64,000 nucleotides of DNA. It comes from G964020055 sp964020055 (GTDB lineage: Bacteria > Pseudomonadota > Alphaproteobacteria > WRAU01 > Hepatincolaceae). The position numbers and the translations under genes were made by a program. A model generated the notes under the pieces. It did no database searches. It was not told the DNA's origin and was given only the letters and a program-made list of their open reading frames with translations. Positions 17,203 through 28,600 of this stretch are shown one piece after another; position 1 is the stretch's first letter; every line of letters starts with the position of its first letter. The stretch lies in assembly GCA_964020055.1 (NCBI GenBank), contig OZ026533.1, positions 186,001 through 250,000 on the forward strand. Reading direction: 5' to 3'.

Positions 17203-19035
17203 ATGTGTGGAATTATTGCAGGTATTGTAAAAAATAATATAACGGAAAATTTATTAGCTGGATTAAAAAGGTTAGAATATAGAGGGTATGATTCCTCTGG
17301 ACTTGCTATTATTAATTCAAATGGAGAATTAATAATTTCTAAAGAGCTAGGGAAAGTTAATATGCTCGAAAATAACATAAATAAAAATTTTTTTTCAGGT
17401 AATATAGGTATAGCTCATACTCGTTGGGCTACTCATGGTAAACCATCTGTATCAAATGCACACCCTCACATTTCAAATAATATTGCAGTTGTACATAATG
17501 GAATAATAGAAAATTATTTAATTTTAAAAGATGAATTGCAAAATATAGGATTTAAATTTATATCAGATACAGATACGGAAGTTATTGCGCACCTTGTAAA
17601 TCATGAACAAAAACAAGGTGGATCTTTATTAGATATTGTTAGGCGTGTAAAAAATCAATTGAAAGGTGCTTACGCTATAGTAGTTTTAGATTCAAACAAT
17701 CCTGATTTGATTGTAGCTTCTCGTTCTGGAAGCCCTTTGGTTGTTGGGTTAGGGGATAATGAAAATTTTTTAGCATCAGACATACTTGCTCTTTTACCTT
17801 TCACTCAAAAATTTATATATCTGGAAGAAAATGATACAATAGAAATAACTCAGAAAACAGTTAGAATAGTAGATAAACAGGGTGCAGATGTAAAACGTGT
17901 TAATATTGAAACTAAACTTCAATATCAAGATCAAGGTAAAGATATTTACGATCATTATATGCAAAAAGAAATTTACTATCAACCAATAGCAATAAAAGAG
18001 ACATTGAAAGATCGTTTAACTGTAGATAATAAAATAGATCTTAGTGAGTTAGGTAACCAAGCTGATAAAATTTTATCTAAAGTTGAGCATGTTCATATAA
18101 TAGCTTGTGGAACTTCTTATAATGCAGCAATGGTAGCTAAATATTGGTTTGAAGATTTAATGTCTATTCCATGTGATATTGAAATAGCTTCGGAATTTCG
18201 TTATAGAAAATTTGTTGTACGTGAAAAAAGTTTATTAATCACGATTTCCCAATCAGGGGAAACAGCAGATACATTAAGTGCTTTGCTGTTAACTAAAAAA
18301 TTAAATTATTTAGCTTCACTCACAATTTGTAATGTTGCTAGTTCTTCTTTGGTACGTGAATCAGATTTTTCTATAATTACAAAAGCAGGTCCAGAAATTG
18401 GTGTGGCCTCTACAAAAGCATTCACTACGCAGTTAACATCTTTATTATTATTAATAGGATATTTAAATAAATTAAAAGGAAATATTGAAGGAATAGAAAA
18501 TAATATTTCACATATACTAAAGTTATTACCATCTAGTGTTGAAAGTATTCTAGCACATGATAAAAACATAAAATTACTAGCTAATGACTTTGTAAATAAA
18601 AGTAGTGCATTGTTTTTAGGTAGAGGAGTTATGTTTCCGATAGCTATTGAAGGAGCATTAAAATTAAAAGAAGTTTCATACATACATGCTGAAGCATATG
18701 CAGCTGGAGAATTAAAGCACGGTCCTTTAGCTTTGGTTGATGAAAATATGCCAGTAATTATTCTTGCTCCTGACAATCAATTATTAGAAAAATTAACCTC
18801 TAACATAGAAGAAGTTTCTGCCAGAGGCGGTATGTTATATATATTTGCAGATGAAAAAATTAATTTTATTCAAAAAGAGAATATCAAAATTATACCTTTA
18901 CCTAATGTGAATGAATTAATAAGTCCTATTTGTTATACAATACCTTTACAATTACTTGCATATTATGTCGCATTAATAAAAGGCACAGATGTTGATCAAC
19001 CTAGAAATTTAGCTAAATCTGTTACTGTTGAATAA
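17203..19035 (+). CDS. glmS: Glutamine--fructose-6-phosphate aminotransferase (isomerizing)
   Basis: Makes glucosamine-6-phosphate from fructose-6-phosphate and glutamine, the entry to peptidoglycan and lipopolysaccharide amino sugars. At 610 residues it is full length. Residues 2-9 (CGIIAGIV) begin the glutaminase domain with N-terminal nucleophile Cys2; HTRWATHG and HNGIIENY are the other glutaminase motifs. Two SIS sugar-isomerase domains follow (IIACGTSYNA, ISQSGETADT, FLGRGVMFPIAIEGALKLKE), and the end LAKSVTVE is the canonical C-tail that caps the active site. It is a single gene with AAGGA before the ATG. Confidence 0.97.
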   Translation: MCGIIAGIVKNNITENLLAGLKRLEYRGYDSSGLAIINSNGELIISKELGKVNMLENNINKNFFSGNIGIAHTRWATHGKPSVSNAHPHISNNIAVVHNGIIENYLILKDELQNIGFKFISDTDTEVIAHLVNHEQKQGGSLLDIVRRVKNQLKGAYAIVVLDSNNPDLIVASRSGSPLVVGLGDNENFLASDILALLPFTQKFIYLEENDTIEITQKTVRIVDKQGADVKRVNIETKLQYQDQGKDIYDHYMQKEIYYQPIAIKETLKDRLTVDNKIDLSELGNQADKILSKVEHVHIIACGTSYNAAMVAKYWFEDLMSIPCDIEIASEFRYRKFVVREKSLLITISQSGETADTLSALLLTKKLNYLASLTICNVASSSLVRESDFSIITKAGPEIGVASTKAFTTQLTSLLLLIGYLNKLKGNIEGIENNISHILKLLPSSVESILAHDKNIKLLANDFVNKSSALFLGRGVMFPIAIEGALKLKEVSYIHAEAYAAGELKHGPLALVDENMPVIILAPDNQLLEKLTSNIEEVSARGGMLYIFADEKINFIQKENIKIIPLPNVNELISPICYTIPLQLLAYYVALIKGTDVDQPRNLAKSVTVE

Positions 19036-19250
19036 GTTTTGATTATTCTTCTTTGGAGTGTATTAATTATTATATCAATATAAATTAAGTTATTGTTTGA
19101 TTAGTTAACATATTAAGCTTAAACTGAATTTAAATCTTCATTTCCAAGCTTATATGTAGTATATTAAATAAAATAATAGCTTTTTTATAGATTAGTTATT
19201 ATTTTGTGTATAGTTTTATATAGTTTATTTTTAAATCATAAGGTTTCTTT

Positions 19251-21314
19251 ATGAAATTGTTTAATAAAGAATTTTGCAAGTGTGTGTTATTTAACGCATT
19301 ATTATTTTGTTTATCTATTCATATTTTGTGCGCTGAAGATGCTCCAAATAACTTTACTAATGTAAAGGAAAATTCAGAAGATAGCTTAGAGGCATCAATA
19401 CTGAAAAGTTTTCAGTTGAATGATAATCCGGGATCATCTGTAAATGATACTAATGAAGCAAACAACCTAGAAAAATCTCAAGTAGCAGATATAAATATAG
19501 TAGAAGATAAAAACACAAAAAAAATAGAAACATCTACTTTACCTTTACCCCAAGGGCAAACTTCTGAAGATTCAGCATCTACATCTGACACAACAGATGT
19601 AAAAATTACAGTTAATGCTTCTTTTGATAATGAAGACTATATTGATAATAGTACAGCTGAAAAGAAACTTGAGTTGTTTAAGGATCCTGATTACTTAGAT
19701 TATTTATATTATAATCAAAAACAAATAGGTAACATAAATGATGTAAGGGTTATAGATAATGGTAATAACTCGTTTAAGTTAGTTTTTAATTTAGATCGTC
19801 AGTTTTTAGCGAATGTTAGAATTGTTAATTTTCCATTCAGATTGATTATAGATATACCAATGCCTTATCAGTGGGCTGTTTCTTCAGAAGTTATCAAAAA
19901 GAATATCCCAATTGATTTCATACAATCATTTAGATATGGTAGAATTTCAAAAAATTCTTTCAGAATGATAGCAGATTTATCTCATCCCGTTCGTGTAGAA
20001 AATTCTGTTGTTGAGAATAACCCAGATGGAACTTATAATTTTATTATCACTTTATCAAAAAATGTATCTGGTGATCAGGTGTGGGAAAGTAATAATTTAT
20101 CTTATGTTAAATCTAAAGAAATCATTGGTCAGATATCTCAAATATCAGATATGAAATCAAAAAATGAAGTTTTTCAAAAGTATTCAACAGTTGTTGAGCC
20201 TTTTGTTAAGCAGTACCTTTCAAAAGTTACTTACCCTAAGCCTAAATCTCCTTTTCCAGAAAGAAAAGTAACAGTAGTTTTAGATCCAGGACATGGAGGT
20301 AAAGATCCAGGCTCAATATCTAAAGATAATTTATTGATAGAAAAAGAGCTTGTTTTAAAAATAGCTAAACAAATAAGAGAAGAATTATTAAAAAATAAAG
20401 ATATAAATGTAATATTAACTAGAGAAGACGATTATTACTTGCCTTTAAAAGACAGGGTCCTTTGGGCTCAGTTTTATAAAGCTGATTTATTTGTATCTAT
20501 ACATGCAGATAATTCTGAAACAGGTGAAGAAACTTCTGGTATGTCTATTTATACTTTATCGGACAAAGCTTCAGATGCACAAGCCCAGCTAATAGCCAAT
20601 CAGGTTAATTCATCAGATATCGTAGCAGGTATTACTAATAATACAGATGAAGATGTAGCTAAAATTTTAGTAAGATTATCGCAAAGAATGAAAGTTAATG
20701 ATTCTTTACTTCTAGCTAGAAATATTGTTTCTAAGTCTGTTGGTAATATACGAATTATGGAAAATCCATTAAGAAGTGCAGGTTTTGCTGTTTTAAAAAC
20801 GCCAAATATACCATCTGTATTAGTGGAAGTAGGTTTTTTATCTAATCCAGATGATGTATCTTTATTTAGAACTAATATTTATTTAAAACGTGTATCTACT
20901 TCAATATCTATAGGTATTCAACAATATTTGTGGGAAACTGACGCATTTCAACTAATCCCTTCAGCTATTTTACAGCAGCAAAATTATGATAAAATACAAT
21001 CACATAATAAGCAAATTATAGAACAAGAACAAATGTTGATACGTAAAGCAGTCCAACAAGTACAGATTGATAAAGAAGGACAAGCAGGTGTCTCTAGTGA
21101 TAAGTTTATAAATAGAGAAAATGATAATATCTTAAAAGCCGAAAAAAGTACTTCTCAAAAAGCAATAGAAATTCCAGAAGTAAGTGATATCAAAAAGGGG
21201 ACTGTACCACCTAATATGCCTAAAAAGGCAGAAACAGAAGGGAAAAATTCTGATTTACCTTTAGTGGAACCCAATACTACAGAAAGTAATGAGATTGAAG
21301 ATAATTTTTATTAG
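19251..21314 (+). CDS. amiC: N-acetylmuramoyl-L-alanine amidase (AmiC type)
   Basis: Periplasmic amidase that cuts the bond between muramic acid and the stem peptide during cell separation. The 687-residue protein has an export signal (to about residue 28), a low-complexity linker, an AMIN domain for septal targeting (about 155-280) and an Amidase_3 domain (about 338-560). Zinc ligands are visible: His348 in DPGHGG, Glu364 in LIEKEL and His418 in VSIHAD; catalytic Glu526 lies in VEVGFLSN. A 120-residue acidic/glutamine-rich tail is extra. It precedes mrcA, an order common in alphaproteobacteria. The symbol is by family, not by direct orthology test. Confidence 0.93.
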   Translation: MKLFNKEFCKCVLFNALLFCLSIHILCAEDAPNNFTNVKENSEDSLEASILKSFQLNDNPGSSVNDTNEANNLEKSQVADINIVEDKNTKKIETSTLPLPQGQTSEDSASTSDTTDVKITVNASFDNEDYIDNSTAEKKLELFKDPDYLDYLYYNQKQIGNINDVRVIDNGNNSFKLVFNLDRQFLANVRIVNFPFRLIIDIPMPYQWAVSSEVIKKNIPIDFIQSFRYGRISKNSFRMIADLSHPVRVENSVVENNPDGTYNFIITLSKNVSGDQVWESNNLSYVKSKEIIGQISQISDMKSKNEVFQKYSTVVEPFVKQYLSKVTYPKPKSPFPERKVTVVLDPGHGGKDPGSISKDNLLIEKELVLKIAKQIREELLKNKDINVILTREDDYYLPLKDRVLWAQFYKADLFVSIHADNSETGEETSGMSIYTLSDKASDAQAQLIANQVNSSDIVAGITNNTDEDVAKILVRLSQRMKVNDSLLLARNIVSKSVGNIRIMENPLRSAGFAVLKTPNIPSVLVEVGFLSNPDDVSLFRTNIYLKRVSTSISIGIQQYLWETDAFQLIPSAILQQQNYDKIQSHNKQIIEQEQMLIRKAVQQVQIDKEGQAGVSSDKFINRENDNILKAEKSTSQKAIEIPEVSDIKKGTVPPNMPKKAETEGKNSDLPLVEPNTTESNEIEDNFY

Positions 21315-21449
21315 TATTAGTAAAACCATTTATAAAATAAAGATATAAATTAATTAATTTTTTAGCTTACTTTGATTTTTATAAGTAATATTTATTCTTA
21401 TTTTTAATGTATACTAAATTTAATTTGATCTTTTTTAGTAATCAAATAA

Positions 21450-24401
21450 GTGAATATAGTGGATAAAAAATATATCAGTAATAATGATAAAGATAAAACT
21501 TTATCAGAAGAAACTCCAGTACTTTCAAAAGAACAAAATATAGACAAATTAAAAGAGCTTCTTTTAGGTGATCAAAATAATACTCAAATTTCTCAAAAAA
21601 AAATAGAGATATTAACCGAAAGTAAAGATGAAGAAATAGTAAATGAGCAATTATTTATTGAGGAAAGTCATCAAAACAAAAACACAGAATCTAAAGTTGA
21701 ATCTCAAAACACTCAACTGACTGATTCTAATATAAAAAAGGATAGTACTTTAGAACCGGATATACAAAAAGAATTATTGCCTAAAGAAAATACCAAAGTA
21801 CAAGTTGCATCGTCTAAAATTCCAAATAAAGTTGCCCAACCAATTGCATATAACCTAGAAAGTCAAAAAGATATTTCTTTTTCTACCGAAGCTAAAAAGG
21901 ATTATTCATTCAAATTAAGAAAATTATTTTCTGAAATTAAATTTAGAAATAATTCACTTGCTATAAAAACATCAAAAATTTCTATTTTTTTAAAAGTTTT
22001 TATATTTTTCTTTGTAATTTGTTTTTCTTATTTAGTATATTGCCTTTGGGATTTACCAGATTATAAACTTTTATCTTCTTATAATCCACCTTTAACCACT
22101 AGAGTTTTTAGTTCAGATGGGTACATATTGTCTGAATATGCGGTAGAAAAAAGATCATATGTTTTTATTAATGATATTCCTGCTGTAGTTAAAGAAGCAT
22201 TTATATCAGCAGAGGATAAGAATTTTTATAAAAATTACGGATTTGATTTTGCTGGTATGCTCAGATCATTATGGAACGACATGTTGTATCTGCTAGGTAA
22301 ATCAAATAATATAACAGGTGCTTCTACAATAACACAACAGGTTGTGAAAAATTTATTACTCACAAAAGAAAGAACAATACGTAGAAAAATAAGAGAAGCA
22401 GTTCTTACATTTCAGTTAGAGCGTTCATTTTCCAAAGATCATATTTTAGAATTATATTTAAATGCTATATATTTAGGTAATGGTTCTTATGGGGTTGCTA
22501 CAGCAGCATTAAATTATTTTGGAAAACCTGTCACAGATTTAGATTTAGCAGAAGCTGCTTATTTAGCATCAATACCTAAAGCACCATCAAGATACAACCC
22601 AATAACAAGAAATAAATTTGCAGTTACTAGACGTAATTGGGTTATAAATAGAATGTTAATAGATGGTAAGATCAAACAGAATGAATCTTTAGAGGCTCAA
22701 AAAGAACCTTTAATTGTTAAAGAAAGAAAAAATTTAGATGTGGGAATAAGTTCTTATGCAGCAGAAGAAGTAAGAAGAAATCTTTTAGATAAATTTGGCT
22801 ATGATGTTCTTTACAATGAAGGTTTAAGTGTACAAACCTCAATAGATAATAAATTTCAAAAATATGCTTATGACTCTTTACGCTGGGGGATTAACAGGTA
22901 TGAGATGAAAAAAGGTTATACTGGAGCAGCTTTTTCTGCACTAGGTAACAATATAACTCAAAAATATTTGCTAGATCACACAGATAGTTTACCTAACTGG
23001 TACATTTTTTTACATGCAGAAAAGAAAATAATGGATTTTGCGAAAATAGTAGCACCTTGGGAAATAGCAATAGTTCTAAATGTTCAAAAAGATAAAATAA
23101 AAGTTGGTTTATCAGATAATACAACTGTTATTTTAAATAGAGAACAAAATTTATGGGCTGCTCCTTATGATATTAATAACATAAATAGACAGTTGGAAAA
23201 TTTTAATGATATTTTGAAAATTGGTGATGTAATTTTTGTAGAACAGCAAAACAATCAAACTTGGCAACTAAGACAAATACCAAAAGTAAATGGCGCAATT
23301 GTTGTCATGAATCCTCAAAATGGTCAAATACTTGCTATGCAAGGAGGATATTCATATTTACTAAGTCAATTCAATCGTGCTACTCAAGCTAAAAGACAGT
23401 TAGGATCCGCTTTTAAGCCTTTTGTATATTTATCTGCTTTTGAAAAGGGTTTCAAATCTTCGGATCTTTTTTTAGATGCTCCGTTTGTTTCTAGAAATGA
23501 TACTTTAGATTGGAAACCTCAAAATAATGCTAATTCATATTCTGGTTTGATAACTATGAGAAGAGCTTTAGAAGTTTCAAAAAATTTAGCCACAATTCGT
23601 ATAGGTAGTTTAATAGGTTTAGATTACATAAGTCAATTATCAAAAAGACTAGGTCTTTATGATAGTAATTTGAATAATTTATCAAATTTATTAGGTTCTA
23701 AAGAAACAACTTTAATAAATACTGTTCGAGCTTTTTCTATTTTGGTAAATGGAGGTAAAGATATACAACCTAATATTATCGAAATGATTCAAGATAATGA
23801 AGGTAAAGTTAAATATAAAAATGATAATAGAGAATGTGATAAATGCAATAATATAGAGTGGAATGATCAAAATCCTCCTTTATTGGAAGATAATAGAAAG
23901 TCATTAGTAGATCCTAAAGATGCGTATTTAATAGTTAATCTAATGCAAGGTGTTGTACAAAGGGGATCTGGGAGATATGCTCGTATAAAAGGTTATAATA
24001 TTGGTGGTAAGACAGGAACAACAAATGATGACAAAGACACCTGGTTTATAGGGTTTACACCAGATTTGATAGTTGGTATATATGTAGGGGCAGATGTACC
24101 AGTGTCTTTAGGAAAAGACTTACAAAGTTCTACAATAGCTGTTCCGATATTTTATAACTTCATGAATAAAGCCTTAAAAGACAGAGAACAATTACCATTT
24201 AGGATTCCAGAAGGTATTCATATGTACTGGGTAGATTATACTACAGGAAAAGCGTCACTTCCATCTCAGCCTAATTCTATTTTAGAAGTCTTTAAAGACG
24301 ATCAAGTTCCAGATAAAGAAGATTTATCACAAAAAGAAATTTTTCAAAGGGATAAAACATCTAATAAAGATATTAATAAACAAGATAATGGAATATGGTA
24401 A
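21450..24401 (+). CDS. mrcA: Penicillin-binding protein 1A (bifunctional)
   Basis: Class A PBP that polymerises and crosslinks peptidoglycan. It has 983 residues and begins with an unusually long cytoplasmic tail of about 175 residues, rich in Lys, Glu, Gln and Asn. A single transmembrane helix follows (about 179-199). The GT51 domain has catalytic Glu255 in SAEDKNFY and the TITQQVVKNLL motif; the transpeptidase domain has SAFK (653-656), SKN near 706 and KTGTT near 849. The start used is GTG 21450; GTG 21459 is equally possible because no ribosome site is evident. prfB starts 13 bases after the stop. Confidence 0.95.
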   Translation: MNIVDKKYISNNDKDKTLSEETPVLSKEQNIDKLKELLLGDQNNTQISQKKIEILTESKDEEIVNEQLFIEESHQNKNTESKVESQNTQLTDSNIKKDSTLEPDIQKELLPKENTKVQVASSKIPNKVAQPIAYNLESQKDISFSTEAKKDYSFKLRKLFSEIKFRNNSLAIKTSKISIFLKVFIFFFVICFSYLVYCLWDLPDYKLLSSYNPPLTTRVFSSDGYILSEYAVEKRSYVFINDIPAVVKEAFISAEDKNFYKNYGFDFAGMLRSLWNDMLYLLGKSNNITGASTITQQVVKNLLLTKERTIRRKIREAVLTFQLERSFSKDHILELYLNAIYLGNGSYGVATAALNYFGKPVTDLDLAEAAYLASIPKAPSRYNPITRNKFAVTRRNWVINRMLIDGKIKQNESLEAQKEPLIVKERKNLDVGISSYAAEEVRRNLLDKFGYDVLYNEGLSVQTSIDNKFQKYAYDSLRWGINRYEMKKGYTGAAFSALGNNITQKYLLDHTDSLPNWYIFLHAEKKIMDFAKIVAPWEIAIVLNVQKDKIKVGLSDNTTVILNREQNLWAAPYDINNINRQLENFNDILKIGDVIFVEQQNNQTWQLRQIPKVNGAIVVMNPQNGQILAMQGGYSYLLSQFNRATQAKRQLGSAFKPFVYLSAFEKGFKSSDLFLDAPFVSRNDTLDWKPQNNANSYSGLITMRRALEVSKNLATIRIGSLIGLDYISQLSKRLGLYDSNLNNLSNLLGSKETTLINTVRAFSILVNGGKDIQPNIIEMIQDNEGKVKYKNDNRECDKCNNIEWNDQNPPLLEDNRKSLVDPKDAYLIVNLMQGVVQRGSGRYARIKGYNIGGKTGTTNDDKDTWFIGFTPDLIVGIYVGADVPVSLGKDLQSSTIAVPIFYNFMNKALKDREQLPFRIPEGIHMYWVDYTTGKASLPSQPNSILEVFKDDQVPDKEDLSQKEIFQRDKTSNKDINKQDNGIW

Positions 24402-24414
24402 TAAATAAGTTAAT

Positions 24415-25524
24415 ATGAATAAACTTGATATTTTCAATGTAGATTCAATGCTACAACAATTAGCTCAGGAAATATTGATATTAGATGAAAAGTCTGATTT
24501 TCAAAATTTATGTGCTAAATATAAAAAACTAGAAAATGAAATTAATACTTCTTCTAATTTATGGACTGATCATCTTTTTATGAGTTCAAAAATGAAAGAG
24601 TTAAATACTATAAAAGAAACGGTTGATAGTTTATCTAATATCTTTCATTCTTATAAAGATATACAAGATTTAATATTGATTGCTAAAGAAGCTAAAGATA
24701 GTGATTTACTGAACGATATAAAACAAGAAATAAGTTCTTTACTTATTTTATCAGAAAAAGAAAAAACTAAATTATTTTTTTCATCATCGGAAGATAAATT
24801 AGATTGTTATTTAGAAATCCACGCTGGAAGTGGTGGAGCCGATGCACAAGATTTTGCAGGGATGCTTTTACGTATGTATAGTAGGTGGTTGCAAGATAAT
24901 GCTTACTCTATAAGTACTATAGAGTATAATTCTTCTAATGAGGCAAAAAATGGTATAAAATCTGTTATTTTAAAAGTTTCAGGTACTTATGCATACGGTT
25001 TTTTGAAAGTAGAAGAAGGGGTACATAGATTGGTAAGGCAATCACCTTTTAATTCTGATGGTAAAAGACATACAAGCTTTGCAGCAATTGATGTATATCC
25101 AATAGGTGATGATATAGAAATTGAAATTTTAGATAAAGATCTTAAAATTGATACCTTTAGAGCTTCAGGTGCAGGCGGTCAGCATGTGAATACTACTGAT
25201 AGTGCAGTTAGAATATTACATATCCCAACATCTATAGTAGTACAGTGTCAGTCTGAAAGATCACAGCATAAAAATAAAGCTACTGCGTTATCTTTATTAA
25301 GATCAAGGTTATTCAAACTGAAAACTTTGGAACAAAAGAATAATAAATCATCGGAGTATGCTTCAAAAAGAGCAATTGATTTTGGTAGTCAGGTTAGATC
25401 ATATATTTTACACCCTTATAATTTAGTAAAAGATCATAGAAGTGATTTCGAAACTCAAAATACGAAAGCTGTTTTAGATGGAAATTTATCAGATATTATT
25501 GTAAGTGTGCTCTCTAAAATATAA
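24415..25524 (+). CDS. prfB: Peptide chain release factor 2
   Basis: Recognises UAA and UGA stop codons and triggers peptide release. The 369-residue protein has the RF2 anticodon-like SPF motif (210-212), which confers UGA recognition, and the catalytic GGQ (254-256) in SGAGGQHVN. The frame is continuous from ATG 24415; the in-frame UGA and shift used for autoregulation of RF2 in many bacteria is absent. It sits 13 bases after mrcA, so it is probably cotranscribed with it. Confidence 0.97.
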   Translation: MNKLDIFNVDSMLQQLAQEILILDEKSDFQNLCAKYKKLENEINTSSNLWTDHLFMSSKMKELNTIKETVDSLSNIFHSYKDIQDLILIAKEAKDSDLLNDIKQEISSLLILSEKEKTKLFFSSSEDKLDCYLEIHAGSGGADAQDFAGMLLRMYSRWLQDNAYSISTIEYNSSNEAKNGIKSVILKVSGTYAYGFLKVEEGVHRLVRQSPFNSDGKRHTSFAAIDVYPIGDDIEIEILDKDLKIDTFRASGAGGQHVNTTDSAVRILHIPTSIVVQCQSERSQHKNKATALSLLRSRLFKLKTLEQKNNKSSEYASKRAIDFGSQVRSYILHPYNLVKDHRSDFETQNTKAVLDGNLSDIIVSVLSKI

Positions 25525-25606
25525 ATATAAAATAGGAATTAAATAGTTATTAATTATAATGAATTATCATTATATAATAATTTATAACTTTTACAGAAAT
25601 AACTAT

Positions 25607-28600
25607 ATGTTAATCAAAATTTGGAAATCATTCAGCTATACAATTTTGGTAGTTGTATGTTTGTTTATAATTATATTTTCTTTTATTATATTTCAAATCC
25701 CAATACCTTATATAAGTAATAGTATAATCAAAGCAATTGAAAACAAAAAACCTTTTTTGAAGAATAAAATTTCTGTTGATTATTTGGCTATAGGTTGGAA
25801 TTATTCGATAAATAGGCCTATATTATTTGTTAAGAATTTTGCATACGTAGAAAAAGAAAACAATATAAAAATAAAAAATTTATCTATCTATACAAACCCA
25901 TCAAAAATTATAAAAAAAGAAGCTATAGAAAATATAAAAATTTTTATAGATGGTAGCAATATATCATTAGATCTTATAAATGAGAAAGATAATATAGTTG
26001 ATGTAATAACAGAATTAATAAATGATTGTAATTGTAGTGATAGTAATATTGCTACTGATACAATAAAATATCAACATGTTAATTTTGATATTTTATTTAA
26101 AAACATCTCTTTTTTGATCAATAAAAATAAAAAACAAATAGCTGACTTAAAATTAGATTCTGTTATATTAAAATATCATGATGAACAGATATTTTCTAAA
26201 GTAAATGCTAGTATAAAATGTTACTCTAAAATTTGTTCTACTATTAATGCCGAATTGAATAAAGATAAGTTAGGTAATAATAATATAAATGGCACATTAT
26301 TTTTTAATGATTTAAAAAGCTTCAAGATAATTCTGTCTGAAGTTTATCCAAAGTTGGATTTGAAATTATTACAATTTACTACAAAATCGGAAGCAAATAT
26401 TTCTTTCAAAGCTAATTTTGATTTCCAAGAAGGATTAAAAAATATCACATCAAATATAAAGCTATATCAAACTTTTTTTAAAGCTCCTAATGATACTGAT
26501 TTTGATATTTCTAATTTAGAAACTAACATTGTGTATAAAAAAGAGAATAATAATCTTAATTTTATGAATCTAAAAATTAATTTTGTAGATAATTATCACT
26601 ATGTAGACAAAAAAAATGGTTTCAAATTACCAGTAAAATCTTTGACAACTGATATTAAATTTAGTACCCAAAGCGGTATATTAGATATCTCCAACATTAA
26701 GATAAAAATAAAAGATGATAAATATTTAAATGGCTCATTAATTGTTGATAATGTTTTTAGTAAAAAAATCAATTATTCAATTAAGGCTAATTTTTTAAAT
26801 TTCACAACAAATGATTTAGCTTTATATTGGCCTAAAAATATATTAATAAATTTTTATAGCTGGATGAATCAACACTTAAGGTTTGACAATTATATAAAAG
26901 ATAATATTTTAAAATTATCTTTTATTCAGAATATAGATAAAAATGATATAAAACTTAATGATGTTCATGGAAAAGTCAAAATTAACGATGCACAATTAAC
27001 ATATTTACCAAAAAGTTCTCTTCTTAATGCTGAAAGTGTAGATGTAGTATATAACGCAAAGAAAGTTGATATTTTTTATAAAAATTTAAAAATTGATGGA
27101 TATCCTAGTATATTTTCTAGTAAAGGTTTAGTGTCTATTTATAATGAAAATCAAAATTTTCCTAATAAACCTTATCATGCTAGATTAAAATTAGATTTAA
27201 ACCTGAAAGGTAACGCCGAAGAAACCTTAAATTATTTATCTTCGGATCCTTTAAATATACTAAATAAAGAACGTATATCTCCAAATTGGTTTGAAGGTTC
27301 AGCAGAAGGAACATTGTTATATGATGTATCTTTAGAAAAAAACACTACAAAAATTTTGAATGTTGATCTTAAATTAACCGATGTTATGTATAAAAAAGAC
27401 TTAAATGAGTATCCAATACAAAATGGAATATTAGATTTAACTATTAGAGATGATCAATTACATACCTTCGGAGTTGCCAAATTTGATGGTAGTGATCTAA
27501 ATCTAGATATAAAAATAAATTGGAAAGAACCTGAAAAATTAATTGCTCAATATACTATCAATACTAAACAAGTTAATATTGATAGTATAAAAAAACTAGA
27601 AATTTTACCTAATATTATATGGAAATATGTAGATGTTAATGGTAAAGTAGATACCGATATGGAAATATATGTTTCTGGAGATGATGCGAGAATAAGTTTT
27701 AATTCAGATATAAAAAATTCTGCAATTGATATAAAAGCTTTTAATTATACAAAAGATAAGAATTCAAAGTTTTCTGTTTCTGGTAATATATTTTTGAATA
27801 ATTTCAAAACTTTTCTCATCAAAGATATAAATATAATTGCAAATAATTTTAATACTAGTTTTGATGTAAGAACTTCTACAGATTTAGTTAATATTGACAT
27901 AAAAAGATTAACTTTTAAAGATGGTGAGTTAAAAGGAAATCTTAATATAGATAATGAAGACATAGATATTAACTTATCTGGTTCAAAAATAGATATTACA
28001 AATTTACTTATAATTCTAAAAGATGAATTAAAAAAATCGCAAATAACAGAAGAAAATCCAAGTAAGAAAGATATCATTGATAGGGAAAATTTTACTTATG
28101 ATGATATAAACATTGATAATGAATTTTTATCAGAAGCTAATACTAATAGAAATGTAAATGTAGATTTGAAATTTGATATTATAACTTCAAATAAAAAATT
28201 AGCAAGAAATGTTAGATTTATATTAAATATTGCAGGTCTTGAAATTGAAAAAATAGAGATGAGGGCTATTTTTCAAAAAGGCTTATCTAGTTATACTTTA
28301 TATAATAAAAAGACACATCTGTTAGAAGCTACAATATTCAATTTAGGTCATGCTTTATCCTTTTTTGATATATACTCGGGATTAAAAGAAGGAACTTTGA
28401 AAGCTAAAGTTAATATGTTTTATAAAAAAGATGAAGATACTAATAAAACTTTTTTACACACAGATGGTAATTTTATAGTATATGATTTCATAATAGGAGT
28501 TCAATTTGCATCTGGAAATGTTGATTTTGTGGGAAAAAATAGTTTTTTTGTATTTAAAAATATAGATTTAGTTGGAAACTTTTTAGCTGCTCGTTATAAA

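Noticed and set aside
24415..25524. Programmed frameshift in prfB
   Set aside because: The frame is continuous from the ATG, with no in-frame UGA near codon 25.
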